The notes below the pieces were generated by a model. The model saw only the letters and a list, made by a program, of their open reading frames with translations, did no database searches and had not been told where the DNA came from. 64,000 nucleotides of DNA. Origin: Cladophialophora immunda. Lineage: Eukaryota > Ascomycota > Eurotiomycetes > Chaetothyriales > Herpotrichiellaceae. Made by a program: the position numbers and the translations under genes. The first letter of the stretch is position 1; the number at the start of each line of letters is the position of its first letter. Location of the stretch: assembly GCF_000835495.1 (NCBI RefSeq), contig NW_015622546.1:2606883-2670882 (forward strand). Reading direction: 5' to 3'. Shown in pieces: positions 33,186 through 44,812 of this stretch.

Positions 33186-34800
33186 CTACAGCTTCAGCCT
33201 TGGGTGTTCTCCCGTCTTGCGATATCTGTCCGTATACCGAGCCAGCCCATCCTGCGTCCTCCCCAGCAATTCGTATGGACTCGGTCTCCTCGCCGGATCA
33301 ATCCGAAGGCAGTCCTCTACCAAGTTCGTCAACTCGGACGAGTAATATGAACTTCGATAACCCATCAAACAGGAGTAGTCATGCTTCCGCAACATGTTCT
33401 CTAAACCTTCGGCTTGATTTACCCGCTCGTTGATGTTCTTGTTGTGCACATCCAGGGTCATCAGCCCGTAGATGTTGGCGCCTATTTGCCAGACGAAGTG
33501 CTTCATGGAGAATGGATGATTTTTGCCTCCCAAGATGGGACGGTCCCAGCCTTCGCCGTAACGGCCAAAGTCCCGTTGTTCCTGCGTTATCCATCCGTGA
33601 GTTTCACTTGTCCACACCTAAAAAATGTAACGGAAGGGGGAAGAGGCAATGGGACAGCTCGAAACACGCACGACGAACTCACCGGAGGCATCCAGACAAT
33701 CGTCCCATAATTCTTCCATTTCCTGCTGTTCCTGTCGTCGTCAAGACTTGTGTACTCGGCCATACCCCAGTCAGCAACCTTCAGCGTCGGGTATGGCATA
33801 CACTCCTCGCTTGCCGGCGCATTTCCCAGCAAAACTACAGCTCTCGTCAGTCATTGTAGTTGGTTGTTGCTGCGCACATACCGTTCTCTCCCTTCAAGTC
33901 CAGGTGCAGGGCAAAATGGTCGCCTTGAGGCGAGCGGACGCCCATGCTATCCAACCGGAGAACCTTCATGTGATAGCATGCCTGTGCGAAATCGTGGAAG
34001 GCTTGCCACATAAACGCTTCCGGGATTCGGTCACTGCGTCCATCAAACGCATCAGCAGATTTCTTTCCACCTTGTGAAATGTCTCTTTTCTTTGGAGCAG
34101 GTCGCCTTACTCATAATCCCTTCGTTTGTTACGCGCCCGGTATGTCTGTACCAGGTCATGCAAGGTCCCATATCGGTAGTATTCGAGGTACAGTCTCCAT
34201 TTGGGGCGGGCGCCATCGAAGAATCTCAGCTCGCGCAGTTGGGCGACATTGCGACACCCTTGCTTCATCAGTGCCTTCACCAGCACGGCTTCGGTGGGTA
34301 CTGTGGGATTGCCATCCTCGTCAACCTCACGCTTGTCAAGCTCAGATTGCTTGATAGCAACGTCCTAAGTGGTAGTGTTGGTAAGCATGACTCCTTCCCC
34401 AACAACAAGTTCGCCGGTTTTACTTACATCAACTGCCCTTCCATGTTTGTCAAACTTGGTCCATTTCCCGACCATACCAAAAGCCCCTTGGCCTAGGATG
34501 TCTGTACACTAAACGATCAAACATCAGGTATTAGCAGCAGGTCCCAAGAAGACTGTCTCCTGTCACATGGTGATCAGGCCGTACCTCCCACATATAATCG
34601 TCCTCACGGTCGAACTCGAGATACGACCTCGACAAGGCAAATGCTTCCACCCGACCATCATACCACCCTATTTCCTGCCTCCAACGGCGCACCCGCCTTC
34701 GTGTCTTCTCGTTGTCGTCTGTCCATTTCGCTCGGTCGTAGGGTGAGTTGTACGTCTTTGCAATGCGGATATTGGCACCTGGGAGGTCTCTAACCTTCAT
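33186..34800 (-). CDS. Atypical protein kinase-like protein with DWG motif, 428 aa, six exons
   Basis: Minus-strand exons 34800-34585, 34508-34428, 34364-34111, 34033-33882, 33834-33683 and 33617-33186 agree in phase. The kinase fold begins with a glycine loop ILGQGAFGMVG and the lysine in VAIK. The catalytic loop reads HLDLKGENV, so H, D, K and N remain but arginine before aspartate is replaced by leucine. The metal motif is DWG in place of DFG, and the activation segment ends in MPPV in place of the usual APE. The C-lobe has a long insert and ends in a typical helix (CLRIDPARRPSPYELL). The essential lysine and both aspartates are present, so activity is possible. The type looks like a fungal-specific unclassified kinase family; function unknown. 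The chosen ATG keeps phase 0 with exon 2, though a further 5' exon cannot be excluded. Confidence 0.85.
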
Positions 34801-35998
34801 AGTGGCAAAAACGTCTAACAATCAGGGCACAATACCGTATCTGGGGGGAGGTTTAGCAACCGAGGAAGGAAAAAAAAAAGAGTCGAAGCATGGTCGGCAA
34901 TGTGCAAAGGTTGGACTACAATGAAATCATGTAAGTTGCGGGCACAAAGCAGACCGCTCGCGCAGAGATCATCTCCAAAGCATCAGCAGCCATTGTACAG
35001 GCTCGGGAAGGCTGTCTTTCTCTCGAACACAAAGACATCTCAAGGCCGAATCCGGCACTCTCGAGGATTCACTTCGGCCCCTTGAACCCGTCGATAATGT
35101 GACAAAGAGAGGCCTTCATTGTCCAGAAATACTTCGGCCCAGGCCCCGGACAACCAGTAGGTTGGTGAAAGCGGATAGTAGTCTGCTGGGGAAAATGGCA
35201 ATTTTGCAGAATGTGCGCAGAAAGCCTCTTGATAACAACTGGGGGATGAGGGAGTTGGTTGGGAGGAGATGGGAGGTGGATGTTCTCACTTCAAATTTGC
35301 ACGGGCCACGCGCATCCTTGACGCAAACAAACTCGGTCTCAAGGCCTCGCGAGGCTGCAATTTCAAGCAGAGGCCACCTGATCAAGCGCCAATCTCGTCG
35401 AGACATCTGTGCATGTCGTTACGACTTCCAAGTCCAATCTGTCAGCCCAGTTGACCATGCGGATACATTGACGAGGGACGAGGCATCCTTGAGATCTCTA
35501 CCCCTGAGACAAGATGAAGCTGAACCAACCCATATCGTCTCTGACACAATGGAGCATGTTATGGTAACGGAAAGAACAAGGAAAACAAGAGCGAGGTACC
35601 GTCAACTTCATTGGAATAGAGAGACCAAGGACATCAGATTCGCCAACTTTCTGAACCTCATGGACAGCCATTCCCCTTCATCATCTCGTGTACCATACTC
35701 CTCCACGCCCCTTTATGGCCGCATTGGAACAAACAATAGATTTTTACCGCAATATTACTAAATTTTGGGTCGTCCGATAAGGCTGGGATTCGACTTGGTC
35801 TCCCAACTATGTGCCATTCTTGGCTGGACTGTCTTGTGCTCTGCTGATGCTTCAAGTATAAATCATGACCACCGCTAAAATGCAAAGCAGAAGTTATAAT
35901 CAAAGTGAGTGAAATGCTGTCGCTGAATCGTCAGGGCACACGTGCAGAGGGGGCCTCATTCATGCCCCTTGAGAGTCCACCAAGCTTTTCCACTGCCA
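34801..35998. other. Gene-free region between kinase-like and Dbf4 genes
   Basis: A 220-codon plus-strand frame (35099-35761) overlaps a 96-codon minus-strand one; neither shows recognisable motifs, and I leave both uncalled. The region probably holds the kinase promoter. Confidence 0.35.
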
Positions 35999-38081
35999 TC
36001 AAGGAGCTTGGAGCTTTGCGAGAAGGGCGTCAAGGTCCGTCCAATTCGACTGCGTCATTGCAAACTTACGGTGCTTGCGGGACACAATATGCTGTTTTCC
36101 AGTCAGTCTTTGGTCCTAAGATGGGGTTTCAGTCACCGACCTCGTCAAAGTCTTCATATTTGTCACGGCAATTCTCGCAGTATCCTGGCTTGGGGTCTCT
36201 CTTAATAGCCTTCTTCTTCCTCGATGTATGCGTGGCGCGTTCAGCCGCAATGTCATCGGCGTGAGGGTCTGTTTCTTCTTGGATCCCGCCCAATTTCTCC
36301 TGTGCTTTGCTCTTGGCTGCCCTTTGCGGAGCGGGACCCCGAGCGGTCTTCAGAACTCCGGCAAGGTCATTCATGCGGTGAGACGACGGGATAGACCCCA
36401 CAGAGAGGCTTCCGGTATGGGTACGCTCGAGGACCTGACGCTGCAACTGATGATGTACCTCTTTGCTGGTGCCGGCCTTGACTCCAGTGGCAGCCGTCGA
36501 AGAAATCACCTGGGACTGGATTGCCGACGTGAGGTTGGATCTTTGGATACCGGATGCCGCCGGCTCTCGAGCCATGTGTAGCTGCGGCGGGCGGACAAAT
36601 TCGAGGTCGCCTCGTTTCGGCATGGGAGGGAATGACGGTTGACGCTCCGTGACAACCGAGTGGCTCTTGGATTCCTTCTTGTCTAGGTCGATAGATGCAT
36701 TTGCACCATTGTTGACTGACTGCAAGGCCTTCCTGGGGCTAGCACGGCGCGGAGAATCGTGGTCTGCGGTGGCCACAGTCACATGGGATCGGGTGCGAGG
36801 AACATGTTGTTCACGCCGTTGCTGGTGCTGGCGTTGTTGTTCCTGCTGCAAGGCAAGCTTCTGAGCTCTTCTCTGCTCCTGCTCAATATCCTTCTTCATG
36901 GCAGGGTCCTCGACGAAGGGACATTTTCCAATACTGGCGGATCGGAATTGGGGCCATTCACCGTCAGCCCGCCGTGCCACCTTCGGATACTCTCTGACTA
37001 AGGTTGGACGGTATTTCTCATCCATGTCATGGACATAGATGAAGGGACCTTTGAACGCGACCAAAGACATGAATGGAAGCTCCCTCTCCGAAGCGACGCC
37101 CAGTTTCTCATTTCTCAAGACTTCCCTCAAGTCTTCACGTTGATGTCGCGTGGTATGTGCTGACGCCCTAGTATGATGGCCATGATTTCCAGCGTCATCG
37201 AGGACAGAGTTGAGGACTCTTTGCAGCTTGTCAATGGAATAGATTTTCATACCCATTTCTCTCCCCCTAACGAGGATGTCCATTGGGTTGACGGCACTGC
37301 GCGTCGCATTGGAGCCGGCGGGCCCGCGAGGGTTCTTTTCAAGCAAGGACGGATTGATGGTCTGAGGCTGCTCTTCCGTGGGTGAGGGTTCCGCAGAGTC
37401 ATCTCCTCCCGAAGTGTTCCTCCCCTGGTCCGGTGGAATATGGCGAGCTGTTACTATGTGTGTGACTGCTTTTGAAAAGAACTTTTCCTCTTTCTACACC
37501 AATGTCAGCAGGATGCACGGCCTCAGGTGCCCGTGTCGAGAACATACCGCCCCAAGAGCTGTTATGTGTCGGAGGAAGCGTGACTTGACTTCCTCCGGAA
37601 ACCCATCAAAATAGAACCTGAAGGTGGGAAACAATTTTCGATAGTGTCGTTGCCATGCTTTGAGTCCCGAGTCTTCTTTGGAAAGGACATCGACATTCTT
37701 GGTCACGCGTAGGCCTGCAGTCCGATCTTTGTCTCTGGCAGCCACCAGCCTCCTCTGGAAAGCAGTCGACGCAGACTCTCCATGGCTTCTTTCGAAGACG
37801 CGACCCTCTGGCAAGGGCGGATGGGATTGTTTTTGAGGGGTAGCTGGGTTAAACACCTCTCGACCGGCCCTGTCGATGGCCAGGCGTTTGTGAGGAGGTT
37901 CATTCTCCTGCTGAGACACATTGGCTAAGCTTCTGGGCCGCTTAGAGCTGCTGTTGGTGAGCGGACGGTGAGGAGAGTTGGTAGCATTGGCAATGCTGGC
38001 CAGCGGAACTCGACGAGAGGAAGTCGCCATGTTGGAGAGAGGATCGTGGGGCGAGGGCGGTACGAATACAGCGGCGGCCAT
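35999..38081 (-). CDS. DBF4: Dbf4-type regulatory subunit of Cdc7 kinase, 659 aa, three exons
   Basis: Dbf4 activates Cdc7, which phosphorylates MCM helicase to start DNA replication. Exons 38081-37548, 37493-36141 and 36091-35999 join in phase 0. The protein shows a BRCT-like motif N region spanning intron 1 (FYFDGFPEEVKSRF and KEEKFFSKAVTHIVT), a central motif M (ELPFMSLVAFKGPFIYVHD) and a C-terminal CCHH zinc motif C: YCENCRDKYEDFDE at the end of exon 2, then HIVSRKH in exon 3, followed by FAMTQSNWTDLDALLAKLQ. The last intron (36140-36092, 49 nt) has a rare GTCGGT donor; without splicing the protein would stop just after the cysteine pair. A second ATG at 38030 (MATSSRRVPLA) could be the true start. 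It is expected to be nuclear and cell-cycle regulated. Confidence 0.92.
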
Positions 38082-39145
38082 TCATAAGGATAGAGGGTGG
38101 TTGTCTTTGCGGGCTGGAGGGTGGCCGGCAAGAGAGGTAGGTGGTTGAAGGATGGCAGGGTGGTAGTAGGATGGCGGGAGGGGTATCTGGGTGTGTGTGT
38201 GTGGTATTGGACCACGCGACAGACGCGCCTGGTGTTTTGTCTCCAACTCCAACAATGGGATTAAAAGGTGCACATAACAGAGGCTCGATAAAGGATATGT
38301 GCAGCACAAGCAACAATGCTAAAGACACTGCAAAAGGAAGCAGAGACACACTGGGCAAAGGTGTGTGAGTGAGTGAGAGCGACTGTGTGTGTGTGTGATT
38401 GTTCAAGTGTTGACATTGGACGGTTCTGGAGAGCAGCACGCAAGAGAGAATTGGAGCTGGTCTGGGTTCCTGGGCGCTGGGAGCTGTTGGAGCTGGGAGC
38501 TTGTGTTGGTGGCTGCGGTGGGTCCCCCAGCTGCACTGGCTCGTCTTCTGTGCCGGGCAACAACCGACTCTCACCACCTGCGACCTACAACCACAACAAT
38601 CACAACAGTGGATTCTTGGTCCGCAGTTGAATTATCTATTGGGTAATATCCTGTCCTGTGTATGGCCTGCTGCCAGGGAGCATCTTGAGTCTTGTAGCAT
38701 TACATGTTGGCTAGTCATACAATTGCGCCTCCGACTGCCTGTCGCCGGTTGTTCCTCCAATTCCCAATCTTGTCAGCTTCAGATCGCGTTGTAATGGTCA
38801 ATTTGAGGCTGACTTGTCCTGTCCTATATAGATTCCCGTCATACCGTGACCTGCTTGAGAATCGCTGTGGTGGTTCTTGCTGTCCAATGGTATCCTTAGC
38901 AGGCCGAGACTGCTTCTTGAATCTTGACACAGAGCGAGAGACACTTTAGAGCGGGCCCATGCCGGTATGGCGTCGTGCCGCCCCGTCCTCGATCTGCCAG
39001 ATTTTGTGCTGTTGTCGTAGAAAAGCGCTTGGCGCATCTAGGCCTTGCAGGTCCGGGGGTTGAGTCGACTCAAATCCGGGTCGGATTCGACCTTGTCAAG
39101 TCTGAGGTGAGAAGGTGTTTGGTTGCCGCCGCGATGTGTGGCGGT
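38082..39145. other. Promoter region of the Dbf4 gene and 3' flank of the STK32-like gene
   Basis: The proximal part is rich in GT/CA and CT simple sequence. Short frames here are low-complexity and not gene-like. Confidence 0.4.
38384..38397. repeat. TG dinucleotide microsatellite
   Basis: Seven TG units in a GT-rich stretch some 300 bp upstream of the Dbf4 start codon; a similar shorter run lies near 38193-38202. Confidence 0.85.
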
Positions 39146-40964
39146 TCAGCTGATAACATGTCTTGCTCCAACTTTGCCTAATACGCCCGCCTCTTTTGGT
39201 TTCGGGCTTCGATCTCTTCCTTTCTTCCTGCTCAAGAACCCTAGCATACTGCCGCTACTTTTCTCAATTTTACCACCGTCACCCACCATGTCTTGATGAT
39301 GCGGGGCAGTCTGGTCCGCCAGATTCGTCCAGCTTCCCGACTCATCCAACACCATTTGAACTCCACCGCCTTTGCTTGTCTGCCGCTGGGCGGGCATCGG
39401 TCGTTGTGGGGGGATCGGTCTGCTGAAGGATTTCGAAGAAGATGCGGGTCGACCAGTTGGTGCAGGGGGCCCAGGCGGTCCAGGTGGCAACGATTGTGAC
39501 GCTGCCGCTTTCAACTCGTCTAACGGTGGAAAGTTTTCTTCCGCCCGCGGAGGCGTCGTGACCGCGGTGGGCGAGATCGGTGGTGATCCGTCTGGCGACG
39601 TGGGGACAGAATGTGATTCTGGTTGCGCCATGTCTAATTCAACATGTTCTTCCGGTACAACTCCAGCAACCGCTGCCGCAGCACTCCTGCGATATCTGTT
39701 AGCATCGTGTTCAACTGCGGTCGTAAGAAGCCCGGCCCTTACACATCATAACTAGCCAGGGTATAGTCAAAAGGCTCAAACATGGTCTCGATCATGCGGT
39801 GGAGCTCATCTTCCCGAATTTCCTTGCTCGTGGCATCGTTGCGCAATTCCGCCCGCGGCTTCTGTTTCCTCGCTCGAGCCTCCAAGGGGGCCTCTTCCAG
39901 CAGTAATTCTTCCAGGTCGTAGGTGGCATCAAAGTTGGTCTTTTCACTCGAGGGAATAAACACCGGAGGGATTTGTTTTCGTTCTAGCGCTTCAAAGTTG
40001 ATGCAAGTGAAGAAGGGATGTGAGGTGAAGGTGTCGAAACCAGTGGCCCCGATCCGTTTTCGTCGGTCCTTCTCGATCAGAGCTGTCATGGCATGAAGGC
40101 ATGGCATGGACACCGGGGGTTTCGTAACAAAATATCGCGGGTTGGCCGCACAGATAGAGTCGACCAATTCTTCATGAGTCCGTCCTTCGAACGGCCTCTT
40201 TCCATAGACACATTCGTACATCGTCACACCCAATGACCACCAATCCACTTCACTGTAGTATCCCGAGCCTCTGAACACTTCGGGTGCGAGATAGGCCAAG
40301 GTGCCTGATTTGCTCGTCAGAGGCTTGCCAGGCTTAAAGTCGGAGGCGACGTTGAAGTCTGCCAGATGAACATGACCTTCCGAGTCCAGAAGCACATTAT
40401 CCGGTTTGAGGTCGCGGTGCACAATGCCTTGGCTATGGATGTAGCGGAGAGCACAAGCCAGCTCGGACATCCAAAAGCGAATCGTGTCCTCGGTGAAGGC
40501 CTTCCGTTGGATGTGGAAGCGAAGATCGCCACCATTCATCAGGTCGACCACAAGATACAGATACTCGACATCTTGGAAACTGTAGCGGAGATTGCACAAG
40601 AACGGGTGGTTTAGATGCTCCAGCATCCGCCGTTCTCTAATAATATTGCGAACGCTTTCGGAGCGAACCACTGCGACATAGTCAGAGATAGCCCCATCGT
40701 TTGCTTGGTTGACTCATGGCTAAGAACGGACCTTCATCCTTGCGGATGTATTTGAGAGCAAATGTCAAGCCTGAGTCTTTGCGTTCTACAATGCGAACCT
40801 TGCCGAAGGCACCTTTGCCTACGACCCTGAGTAACCGAAAATGGTTGAGGTTGACTGGCCGAAGGGTGAGCACAAGAACATTTTTTCTGCCAGAGGGACG
40901 CCAAAGCGTCAAGACCCTCACCTTCATCGGTCAAGACCACAGGCTTGCCCTGAGAGTTCCCCAT
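39146..40964 (-). CDS. STK32/YANK-like serine/threonine kinase with N-myristoylation signal, 544 aa, four exons
   Basis: Exons 40964-40922, 40854-40732, 40670-39743 and 39686-39146 keep frame. The protein starts MGNSQGKP, a classic N-myristoylation signal, as in vertebrate STK32 kinases. The AGC-type kinase domain has VVGKGAFGKV, the lysine in FALKYI, HPFLCNLRYSFQD, HRDLKPDNVLLD and DFN in place of DFG (ADFNVAS), which is the mark of the YANK group, then GTLAYLAPEVF and DWWSLGV. A FINFE-like segment and an acidic region follow. The last exon codes a proline- and serine-rich tail ending in a basic segment, not found in animal members. Intron 2 has a GTCCGT donor. It is expected at membranes; its pathway in fungi is not established. 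Confidence 0.9.
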
Positions 40965-43900
40965 TGACCAGTCGAAGCAAATCGATAACAGAACAAAATC
41001 CTCCACTTAAAGCAGACCTGACACGGCAGGAAGTAACATAGGGGTTGCTACACAGGCGGTAGAATTAATCGGGGCGGTTTTGAAAGCAGGACCACCGTGG
41101 TTGCCAATAGTGAACTCGTCGGTGTTTGAGGTGACGGGGTGCGTCGGATATGCGCTGGGATGGCGGTGAAGATGTGGTGGATGGAGTTGAGCGCTTGATG
41201 ATCAGGCTGTTGTTGGACCAATTCTGAGGTTTATCCAAGCCACATGACAGTTCAATTAGGATATACCAGAACCTGTCCAGCTAGACAACCGAGGTTGGGA
41301 GACCAAGAGATGGAGCGTCGGTAAGTAGGTTGGCAAAAGATATCGCGGAGGCGCCAGCCAGCGTCCAGATCTAGAATCAAAGATATTGGTGCGAGAGAAG
41401 ACGCTCAGAAAATGCAGCTGTCCGAAGGATATTCCACGGGGGCAAAAGCCGCAAGCGCAGGACGACGGCGAAAAAGAACGGCAAGGCGACAAAACCTGAC
41501 GGGAAAAAGAGACTTTGGAGGTGTGGTTGTCGAGATGCTGAAGAAACAGAACAGAAAGGCCCGGGGAAGCCTGGAGCGGGCCAGAAAGAGGAGGGGGTAC
41601 GACTAAAAGGCTGGCACAGTTGGGATTGGGATAACCATGAATCATTCGGAGCTGAGGGCTTTGAGGGCGTGAAGACGGCGGTCAGGGTCCTAATACCAGA
41701 AAGTGCAATAGCCGAAGCATCAAGTGCGCCTTCTAACGTCGTTTAGTCTGGTAAGGCGGAGGCCAACCTTTTGACAGGGGACCGGGGGCGATGCGGTGCT
41801 TGGTGCTACTCCAGTTGCAGAAGTTAGACTGGCAATCGGATCTGCAAAGGGAAACGTGAGAAGGGGTGGTAGCGTCTGTGCGGCGAACGACAATGAATTT
41901 GCCAACATGCGGCGGCCGGAGGTTACGTTACGATGGAGGCGTTTTGGGCGTGGAGGATGATGACCACCGACCAGGGGGGGCGGTGGAGGAGGGTGGAGGA
42001 GGGAGATCCCAAGAGGATACGCAACAGAAGGAAGGAAAAAAGAACACGAGACGAAATGATGGATGAGTGAAGAATTGTGGCCTGGTGGATTTTTCTCGAA
42101 GGCGGCCCCATACGAGGAAAAGAAGCAGAAGAAAGGAAACGAGACGAGACGAGATGAGATGAGGAGGAGGCCCGTCGTTCACCCATCCACCCTCACTCAC
42201 TCACCATCCGTCCATCCATCCATCCATCCTCCACAACCACCACTACCACCACCACCACCACCACCACAGCCACGGCCCATCAGCCTGCATCACCATCACC
42301 CAGTGGCCACTTCGAGAAGCACATGGCAAAGTCAAAGCCAAAGTCAAAGCAAGACCCCGACAAACCGAAACTGCTGCATTTGCCAATTGGAAAACTTGGG
42401 ACACTACTCATCTCCCGACGGGCGGGGCGTCTTCTCTTTTCCTCAACCTTGGACCTTTTCTTTTACGCACTCGTTCGGCAATAAATGGGGATGGCAAACG
42501 TCTACAGCTCCCCTAAAGAGCGAGAGAGTGAAAAAGAACACTCCATGTCTCCCTGATCCTGCCCAAGATTGGCTCAATCACCGTCCGCCATCCCCCATGG
42601 CCCATCGAGCGCCGTCCCATCCTCTAACTGCGCACTTGGCCCGTAACGAGCTAGGCGCAGTCGATGCAAGCTGCGACCATCGCTGACCACGTTTCATCTT
42701 CCGGGGCCTTACCCCTTTCTCTGGGGGTTTTGCTCGACTATAGCTATCGACCGCTAGGCTGCTATCGAGTCGCCGGCGACTGGCCTGACTGCTCACATCG
42801 ACTGCACAAGGTATCCAACACCAGAGAGAGCTTTTTGACCTTCGGCGTTGGAGCCTCGCACCCTTTTAACCTCCCGTGCCGCCGTCTTGTCCACATCCGA
42901 GGCAAACCGAGGAATTGGGTTTTTTCCAGAAACAAAAGAAAAAGAGCCACGAGGGCGACATGCAAGAGGCGGGCCCCCTTCTGACTGGCGCACCCCTTGT
43001 GCCGGGCTGCTGCAACTGGCGGCCTGGTCTCAAAAGGTGGCTGCCACGTTGCTGCTGCAGCTGACCCTGGCTGTGAAACAACTGCTTGCGTCTGCATTGG
43101 TTCGGACAAAAGTCCAACCCAGTAAACTTTTCCCTAGCACCCATGTCAGCCCTCACCAGAGACACCACTGCCTTGGTCGTCCGAAGCCCACCGACACTAC
43201 CACCATTTCCAATCTAGGCGACCCTTTGGAAGCTCCACGGGAGACGCAGCGCACGTCGTGCCAATCTGTTGGCTCGACGGACTCGAATACTTGTTCATTC
43301 TGTACGACGTACGTCGCACGTCGCCCGCTGCATATGTACACCGTCCAGGAAAAGTACCACGCGTTTGGCCTCTTTGAGTAAGACGATTAGTTCGATCTAG
43401 ACCGAGCCAGCGACCTTTGCACCACAGTCTGCAAATTGACCTCTCGCCGGGTCCAAGTTATTCCTGCCGACCACCAGAGTATCTCCCCGAGGCGACGAGT
43501 ATTGACATACATATCCTCGGCGTGTACACTATGGAGTTCATTTTGTACTCCGTGTCCTTCCCTCCCTTGTCTCCACGCCATGTTGACTCCTTCTGTTCTT
43601 TCGCAGCCAATCTTCGAAGACCCAGCATTGGACTTACGTGTACCTACAGTCCCCTAACCTCGGACAGGCATCTCCCGGGCGGAGAGCACCTGCACGTCAA
43701 GCACGCAAGCGGAGCCGGTCGAATCGCAACAGCATGCAGGCCTGAATCTCTTCCGGTCATCGCCATTTGGGAAACTCATCTGTGTTCTTCCGGACCTCCC
43801 GCAGGGACTTGCATTGTCCGCTCAGAAGGTTCCCCCTTGCGAGGATCCCTTCGCGTGATGGACCCATGCATGGGCTCGGCTTACCTAAATGCCCATCCAG

Positions 43901-44812
43901 GACTAACTACCAGGGACTCGTTAAAGCTCAAGCTCGCAAATCATGGCACCGCAGAAACCCTTTTTCCAAAAAGTGAAGCAAAAAGAGCGCCTCTCCTGAA
44001 ATGCCAGCCTCGCAAAACTCATCGTCAAGTTCATCCGTCTCTTGCGATAACTTCACTCTCCCGTGTCCGTCTTGATAGCTGAACTGAAAAGACACAAACG
44101 ATGTGAAAGTTCCATATTCCGTTCACAAACGAGGGCAAACATCCAGGACGCACCTTCGTCCCAGGCTCCTCCCAGCCGCAGTCTTTCCCAGCTTGTAGGA
44201 CCATTGAATGCCACCACCACTCGCGTGCCGAGAGACCAGACCGGGATCCTTGACACCGCCACTCTGTTCTTCTTCGGCCTGGATCAAAACAGAAAACCCA
44301 TCCCCGAGATTCGCGGAGATGATGCACGGTACGTACTGGTGCCCACATGGGCCAGCCGTGTAGGTGGCTCACGAGGAGGTCGCTGGCGCTGCGAAGAGCA
44401 GAGACACGAACCGAAATAGGGAATAATAGGGGGGCACACAGGCACTTGTACGAAGAAGAAGTCTGTGCAGCTGTCCCGCTCAACGGCAGGCCTTTTGTAT
44501 ATCAAGGTCAGAGAACAGGGTACCCTAAGTATGTATGGGGTGTTTCTTTCCCTGTATCTCTCTTACCCTCGCTGAGAGGAGGAACTTGCTTCTTTGATAT
44601 CAGCCTGGGTCTATTGAATCCATACATCCTCAATTCTCATGCTCATCGTCGTGGTGTCCTGGTCTGAAGACACTCAACCCTGACGCCTGAAAGAAGGGCA
44701 ATGTCTAACATGCCGCGTTGATCGATAGTTCCTTAGAGCCACATGGTCATGACCCTTGACACCCTGTATCCAATACATCACATCGTGGAGGTCCTTGGTT
44801 AGTCCAACACTC
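40965..44812. other. 3.8-kb region without a recognisable gene
   Basis: The STK32-like gene starts at its left edge and the SNF2 gene ends at its right edge, both on the minus strand. Plus-strand frames of 207 codons (42063-42686), 177 (42848-43381) and 221 (43417-44082) show no domain-like sequence. The region is pyrimidine-rich with simple repeats, typical of a long fungal 5' leader or promoter. A non-coding RNA is possible but not readable. Confidence 0.4.
42211..42268. repeat. Tandem CATC and CAC/ACC simple repeats
   Basis: A run of CATC units is followed directly by ACC/CAC trinucleotides. It lies in the gene-free stretch upstream of the STK32-like kinase. Confidence 0.85.

Noticed and set aside
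35099..35761. 220-codon plus-strand frame between the kinase-like and Dbf4 genes
   Set aside because: No recognisable domain; an overlapping minus-strand frame is equally open. Could be an orphan gene but cannot be supported.
42063..44082. Three plus-strand frames of 177-221 codons
   Set aside because: Translations reflect simple repeats and pyrimidine-rich sequence, with no domain-like content.
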